From NCBI GenBank assembly GCA_963555705.1, contig OY743168.1, forward strand, positions 22,636,139 to 22,700,138: DNA of 64,000 bases, read 5' to 3'. How positions within the stretch are numbered: position 1 is the first letter of the stretch; every line of letters starts with the position of its first letter. Of the stretch, positions 59,055 through 64,000 are shown piece after piece. The position numbers and the translations under genes were made by a program. The notes under the pieces were generated by a model. The model was given only the letters and a program-made list of their open reading frames with translations, searched no databases and was not told the DNA's origin. Source of the stretch: Ligustrum vulgare. Lineage: Eukaryota; Streptophyta; Magnoliopsida; Lamiales; Oleaceae.

Positions 59055-59934
59055 TGATGCAAACCACGTAGCAATTGTAGTTACGCAACCTACAAAATAT
59101 TGAAATCGACCCAAGAATGCCAGAAACCACGATTTATGGATCCAATTAAAATTAATTGAACCAAGCAACCAATACAATCACAAGGATATATTGACCTCTT
59201 GATATCAAGCAAAATTAATTCTCACCGAGATTTGAACGAACAAGAATAACTCGCAAGTTCGAATTTTATTCAATGAAGAATAAGGTTTTTGAAAGCAAAA
59301 TAGCCTCTCAATAATAATATCAAAGTTGTGTGTCTAATAATGAAAATTCTATCCCTATAAATAGGGTCAAAACCTGACTAAAGAGTTTTAATTAAACTAG
59401 GTAAGAAATTCCTAAAAATAAGGAAAGAATTAAAATCCAAAAATTACACGTATTGATAATTACGGTCGTGACCAATTTATTTACGGCCGTAAGAAGCTCT
59501 CTGTTTAACAGTTACGGCCGTGAGACTTTAATTTCGGCCGTAAGTCATATTTTCTGAAAGCCATAATTTTACTCGAGGTATCATTACGGCCGTGATATAT
59601 GTGAGTTACGGCCGTATACCCAATTCTTCGAAATTTCAGTTTTTTCGCAGTAGACTTGTTACAGCCGTGAGGATTATAGGTTACGGCCGTAATTCTTGAA
59701 ATTTCACAATTTTCTTCGACGGCTTGAATGAGGTTGATCCACTCGTCGTTTTGGCTCGATCCCAACATGGAACTTACTTCTTTTGATGACACGAACATTG
59801 TTTTGGTCATTGTTTCTTGTACTAGCTTGTCCATTGCTTCATTTGCCCTCTTTGTTTGCAATCGAGTCATCGATCCTCCTTTGATAATCAACGGATCTTT
59901 GTGCGGACTTGTATTCGTAGTCTGGATCACATCA
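59055..59934 (-). mobile_element. Solo LTR of the CRM-like family, ACTAG duplication
   Basis: 880 bp with TGATG...CATCA ends and a perfect ACTAG duplication (59050-59054, 59935-59939). It is the reverse complement of the 49-kb LTRs with substantial divergence. The LTR-encoded gag-pol tail is still readable ([30 protein letters not shown]) and eight degenerate ACGGCCGT copies remain in four pairs. A solo LTR of this form is produced by LTR-LTR recombination of a full element. Confidence 0.92.
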
Positions 59935-60726
59935 ACTAGCTTTGAACGAAGTGTGTGAAGAAACAAGAACATAACTCCTAGTACACAAATCTCCATGAGT
60001 TTTACAATATATCAACGGAAAGATAATCGAATTAGGAGTTCAACGCACTTTACGGATTGCAATTGGAGTTGTCAATTAAAAGTTATGGCTGAATGAAGTC
60101 AGGCCGCCGGGCTGTCCGTTTGGTGTCGACACCAATGTGTCAGAACGCCATTTTTAAGATCAAATAAACATGGTATAGACACAAAATCAGTAGGTGTCGA
60201 CACCAAGAATATGGATAATTGTGAGTGTTTTTGGATGTGATAATGCTAAAATATGTGTTGATTTTATTTATTTTAGGAAAAAACTCAAATTTAGATGTGT
60301 TTGGAGGCTAAACGGAGAAAATGGGATAAAGTCGTGCAAAAAAGACCAAATTGCAACAACTCGTAGATGCGACGGGCAATGAAATGAAGAACTAAAATGT
60401 CAAGGATTTAATTGTGCACTTGAAGAGACTCAAGGATCGACTTGAATTATTTGAGAAAATTGAGGGCTTAAATTAAAACCTATCTACTTGTGATTGGGCC
60501 TTAAAACCCAATTGAATGGAAGAAATTTATACATATATTTTCATTGTGCACGGCTGAATAAAGTAGGGAGGCTCAGAAGATTACATACTTGAGGAGGAAA
60601 AGTGGAGAGTCTTGGGGAGTTTTTGGTGGATTTAAGGGAAAAGCTAGATAATTGAGTGATATACATAAATTGAGGGCACTTCATTGCACACAATTAATAG
60701 GACGACTGAGTGGAGGAGAGACGTAT

Positions 60727-60731
60727 ATGTA

Positions 60732-60769
<38 letters not shown>

Positions 60770-60777
60770 CACACACG
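60727..60777 (+). repeat. (TG)n(TA)n(CA)n palindromic microsatellite
   Basis: About 9 GT units, 10 TA units and 4 CA units, so the whole run can fold on itself. Located inside the large LTR. Confidence 0.9.
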
Positions 60778-62555
60778 TTGTGAATTGGGCAGTAACAATT
60801 GGAGAAAAGGTGCTGGTCAGCTGGATACATATATACATTACCAATTGGAGGGATTTTTTCTATCAATTAAAGGCGCCGACTGGGAATTTTGTTGAGTGCT
60901 GGTCGGCTGATGAATTAGACGAATTCACGGGTGGAATTAAGAAAGAAGTAAACGGGTGGCAGAAGCTTTGTTGCTTATCGTGCATTCAATCGGGTGATGT
61001 TTATCAATTCTTTTATCGATTATTCAACCATTAATATGCTAGGCTAATTTTCTTTATGTATTGAATGAAGACGAAACTTGTTATTTATTTGTTTCAATTC
61101 AAGAACGAGTAATTTAGATATTTCTTGTACTGTCTTGATTAATCTTGCATGCTGTATGGTTATTATTTGATTGATTGGTCATCAATTAAATATATTGTTA
61201 TTTGTTGTAGTTTTGAAAAAATCACAATAGGTTTGAAAATTACATGATCAACACATGAACACTAGATGTTAGTAATAACACCATGACATCTGCAATCTAA
61301 TGGATAACAATGTGATTTAATGCGGTCTAAACATACGTATTCGGACTACGAATAGATTTGTGTCATGTTTAGGATATATTTAATTGTCTTGAAAAAGAAA
61401 ATTAATTGCATGTGAATTATCGATTTTCAAGCAACGCATGAATGATTTAAATTACAAAATTGTTGAATTGAGATAGATGGTAACAAGTAGATTCAAATTT
61501 CAATACATGCTCCCCATTCATATTTAACTCCTCAACATTTTTATTTATTTAATTTATTCATTCATTGCAATTTTTAGTTAGAATAGACGAACAAACCATT
61601 TTTTTATTTATTTTTTCACTTAATTGGATTGACGATAAACTGATAATTAAGACTAGGCTTTATTCCTCGTAGGAACGATACTCTAAAATCATCACAATTA
61701 TTACTTGTCAACGATCTCGTGCGCTTACAAGATTCACACGAACACCTAGTTTTTGAAAGAGGGGAAGCGAATTCTGCAACATTTTGGATTCTAATATGTT
61801 TCTTCATTTAACTCCTCCCTATTTATAGAAGAAGAAGGATGCACGAATGGAAGGTTGGAACTTGGATGTAGAGGATTGGAGCCTTCCTTCAAGGTTAAGA
61901 AACAATATTTTAATGTCAAGCTTGAGGTGTCATGCTGCTCCCATGCAAGCTGGAGGTGTCCTAAGGATGTAGAAGATGACTTTCAAAGGTTAAAACCGGA
62001 TATGGAAGTCTAGGCCAGCTCATGCTTCTTTCTTTTCAAAATTCCCAGTTTTGGCAGTTTCAGGGTACCGTGTTTGAGGTCAGATTTGAAGTAGCAAACG
62101 AACTCCAAATTGGTTGTTCTTGGTCTCATTTCAAGTAATCACAGAGTACTTTTATATGGAATTTGTTTCACAAGATTTTGTTAACCGGGGTGAGAGTTAT
62201 GGCTTCTCAAAGTTGGCTTGGCGAAGCTATCTTTCTAGTCTAATAGGCGAGGAGTCAACTTTGAAAAATCGTCAAGAGCTGTATGTTAATCGAAATGATG
62301 AAAGGATTTCAGATTCTCGAATTTCATTTTTGAGAACTTATCCATACATATATCATATTAAAAGGAGGTCGAAAGTGGTCAAATGAGTTTCCTAAAGAGA
62401 GACGTTTAAATTTGTTTTTTCGTAACTTTCATTTAATTAAAAACTCCATTTTTATTTCTTTAACTTCCAAAATAATTAAATAAATTCTAGAACACGTTTA
62501 TTACGTCATAATGGACAACTAATGACATTATAATTTTTCGGGTCGTTACAACTTC

Positions 62556-63360
62556 TTCCCATAACTCTCCACAAAGATAATCTTAATTGTTCTCATTTCA
62601 GTAACTACCAATAATAACCTTATTAACATTATTTTAAATCATGGATTGAGCGGGAAAATAGTTCCTTCAATCATGTGCTCGTCCAGTGTTGCATTCTCAA
62701 AAACGTTGCTTCATTTGTCAAATCGCCCAAGCTTTTTATATACACGAGCAATTATGAGTATTGTTATTTGACATTTGCCCTAATTTTCATGTTTGGGCCC
62801 CCCGTTTCTAGCATTTGTATTAGTCCTTTAAGGTGGGTATTTTTATGCATCAATAATTACCCCCAATATGGCTAAATTAATATTAATCATTAATTTTTCC
62901 ATATTCAAAATTTGTGCTTTTCTGCAACCTTTGAGATCCCAAAAGACACGAAATCATTTGCACTCCCTCCAACCTGCAGCTCCAACGTATGTTTCTTCTT
63001 GGCGGTTAACATCTTATCATGTCGTCCATCAATATAAATCCCACGTTCAAAATTTTCCATATTCGCCTTTTGTATTTCCTATTCTTCTTCCAAGAAATCA
63101 AGAAAATACTTTCTTATTTTTTTTTCCTTTGTCTAAAATGGTTGCTCAATATACCTTTTCTTTTAATGATTTTCAAACCCTATTTTCTGATGTTTGTTTG
63201 TTACTGGCAGACAACTAAAATCAATATTTCTGCCTTGGCTCTGCGTTCAACACCCCTAATGGTGTTGGGCGTTCGCCTGTCTCCCAAATGTTCCCCACAA
63301 CACAAAAAATACCTTTCCTCATGCCATTCCAATTAGCTCCAATCAGTTCTGGAATACGCG
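62556..63360 (+). other. Region upstream of the PMD-like frame
   Basis: No recognised domain. The open frames at 62868-63218 and 63019-63336 overlap and are poorly supported; they could be the decayed N-terminus of the same PMD protein. Confidence 0.3.
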
Positions 63361-63361
63361 C

Positions 63362-63990
63362 ATGGCCGAAATTAGATGCCAGCTTTCAATGTTGGTACAA
63401 ACGCATGGCCCTACTAAAGAATTTTTCACCAAAGCTCGAATCTTGGACATGTTAGAGCTTACTTTGAATATTCCCACCTATGATCCTATCTTATTCTCCA
63501 TTTCCTTTCATTTTTGGGTTTCAGATTATAACATTTCCATTTTCCTACTTGTCTCCATTGTCTATCACTTTTATGGACATCAGAGCCCTAACCAACCTTC
63601 ATTCTCTGGGTGCCACCATTTTTCCTACCATGATTATTTCCAAGGCACCCCCTAATAGTTAGGAACTCCTTCAACACATGCAAGCATCTTCAAGAGCTTC
63701 GCAACAAATCTGAGGATGCCTTCTATCATTGAGCGTGTTGCTTTCATCCACTACTGTTTATGCAAATTTGTCATTTGTGCTTACAGTATTAAACTTGCGA
63801 TTGGCTATTTTCCCATCTCTAACGAGCTTTCCCATGGAACACCACTGAATCTTTGTTCGTTCGTTTTGGAGGCTTTACATAGGTATGTCCACTCTTTAGG
63901 ATTAGCTCAAATCCTTTGCCACCCTTGCTAGTTGTGGACCTCTTTGAAATATTTAATTATGGCTCAGGGCATATTTTCCTTTCTTTGGTG
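63362..63990 (+). pseudogene. Plant mobile domain (PMD/MAIN-like) protein, decayed
   Basis: Frames in succession: ARILDMLELTLNIPTYDPIL (63.44 kb), then FPFSYLSPLSITFMDIRALT and LHSLGATIFPT (63.55 kb), then IERVAFIHYCLCKFVICAYS with LNLCSFVLEALHRYVHSL (63.72-63.9 kb). PMD proteins show ...YDAI..S...PTNTF.FP.G.MS.TL.DVSALTGLP..G and then EH.AF..YWLCKFVFC...LKL...LALGPL.LA.LYR.L, the same order of motifs. At least two frame changes and several stops make it a pseudogene, cut by the window end. PMD genes occur as host genes (MAIN) and inside Ty3/gypsy and MULE transposons. Confidence 0.6.
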
Positions 63991-64000
63991 CTCATCATAT

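Larger units (their letters stand above)
57841..62550. mobile_element. Large solo LTR-like unit with ACTTC duplication
   Basis: Begins TGTCATGCCTCGAATTTTT and ends CGGGTCGTTACA, TG...CA ends that are roughly inverted (TGTCATGCC/GGTCGTTACA). ACTTC flanks both sides (57836-57840, 62551-62555). The interior has no gag or pol and no second copy of either end, so it reads as one LTR of about 3.8 kb once the nested 880-bp LTR and its duplication are removed. Words such as GTCGGAGCCTTGGAATCGC are typical of Tekay/Del-type chromovirus LTRs; that assignment is from memory. Contains GGTGTCGACACC twice (60121, 60193). Orientation undetermined. Confidence 0.65.

Noticed and set aside
59728..59958. Plus-strand 76-codon frame in the solo LTR
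   Set aside because: Antisense to the decayed LTR-encoded gag-pol tail.
60684..61034. 116-codon frame beginning MHTINRTTEWRR as a gene
   Set aside because: It crosses a (TG)n(TA)n(CA)n microsatellite and lies inside the large LTR; no domain, no conservation argument.
1..64000. CRISPR arrays, prokaryotic operons, riboswitches, tRNA or rRNA genes
   Set aside because: Tandem repeats here are microsatellites, minisatellites or transposon parts; no tRNA cloverleaf or rRNA core was recognised by eye.

Overview
The window is nuclear DNA of a flowering plant, most likely an AT-rich eudicot. The evidence is GT-AG introns with T-rich acceptors, plant Ty1-copia and Ty3-gypsy retrotransposons, Helitrons, Tourist-like MITEs with TAA/TTA target duplications, and fragments of plant gene families (SKU5-like oxidase, MACPF/NSL1-like, UBP1-like, UBC22-like). 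Nothing prokaryotic was seen, and no rRNA, tRNA or CRISPR was recognised. I do not name a species.

One complete host gene can be reconstructed. It lies on the minus strand between 28517 and 13715, has ten coding exons, and encodes 347 residues in uninterrupted phase. The protein is a predicted plastid-targeted member of the two-domain glutaredoxin/GST-N-like 'thioredoxin family' (Arabidopsis At5g03880 type). Its introns have absorbed a TRIM-like element (17155-18311), an internally deleted copia element (15027-16772), MITEs and probable solo LTRs.

Left region (1-12.3 kb): Helitron territory. There is a canonical 3' terminus at 5720-5748, a decayed RepHel helicase C-terminus at 8405-8747, and a minus-strand Helitron-like unit (about 10.5-12.3 kb) carrying fragments of a UBP1-like RNA-binding protein gene and an SKU5-like oxidase gene. 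Middle region (29-37.6 kb): a retrotransposon graveyard of copia integrase and RNase H remnants, with a ~495-bp inverted repeat enclosing about 7 kb, a 31-bp minisatellite and several LTR fragments.

Region 38-48.35 kb looks like a second gene-capturing Helitron whose first ~70 nt resemble those of the 12.3-kb unit. On one strand it holds exon fragments of UBC22-like E2, CCT2 (chaperonin beta), a MACPF protein and an unrecognised gene. A 1.2-kb TAA-flanked TIR element containing a six-copy tandem array and a 166-bp MITE are nested in it.

Region 49383-56149 is a very young, coding-intact Ty3/gypsy element that looks like a CRM-clade chromovirus (LTRs differ at 3 of 859 sites). Its polyprotein runs through the polypurine tract into the 3' LTR. 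The LTR carries eight copies of a TTACGGCCGTAA palindrome arranged as four pairs spaced 20-23 bp. A diverged solo LTR of the same family (59055-59934, TSD ACTAG) keeps the same arrangement and is nested in a large solo-LTR-like unit (57841-62550, TSD ACTTC). The right edge holds a degenerate plant mobile domain (PMD) ORF. All family names come from motif recognition; no database search was run.
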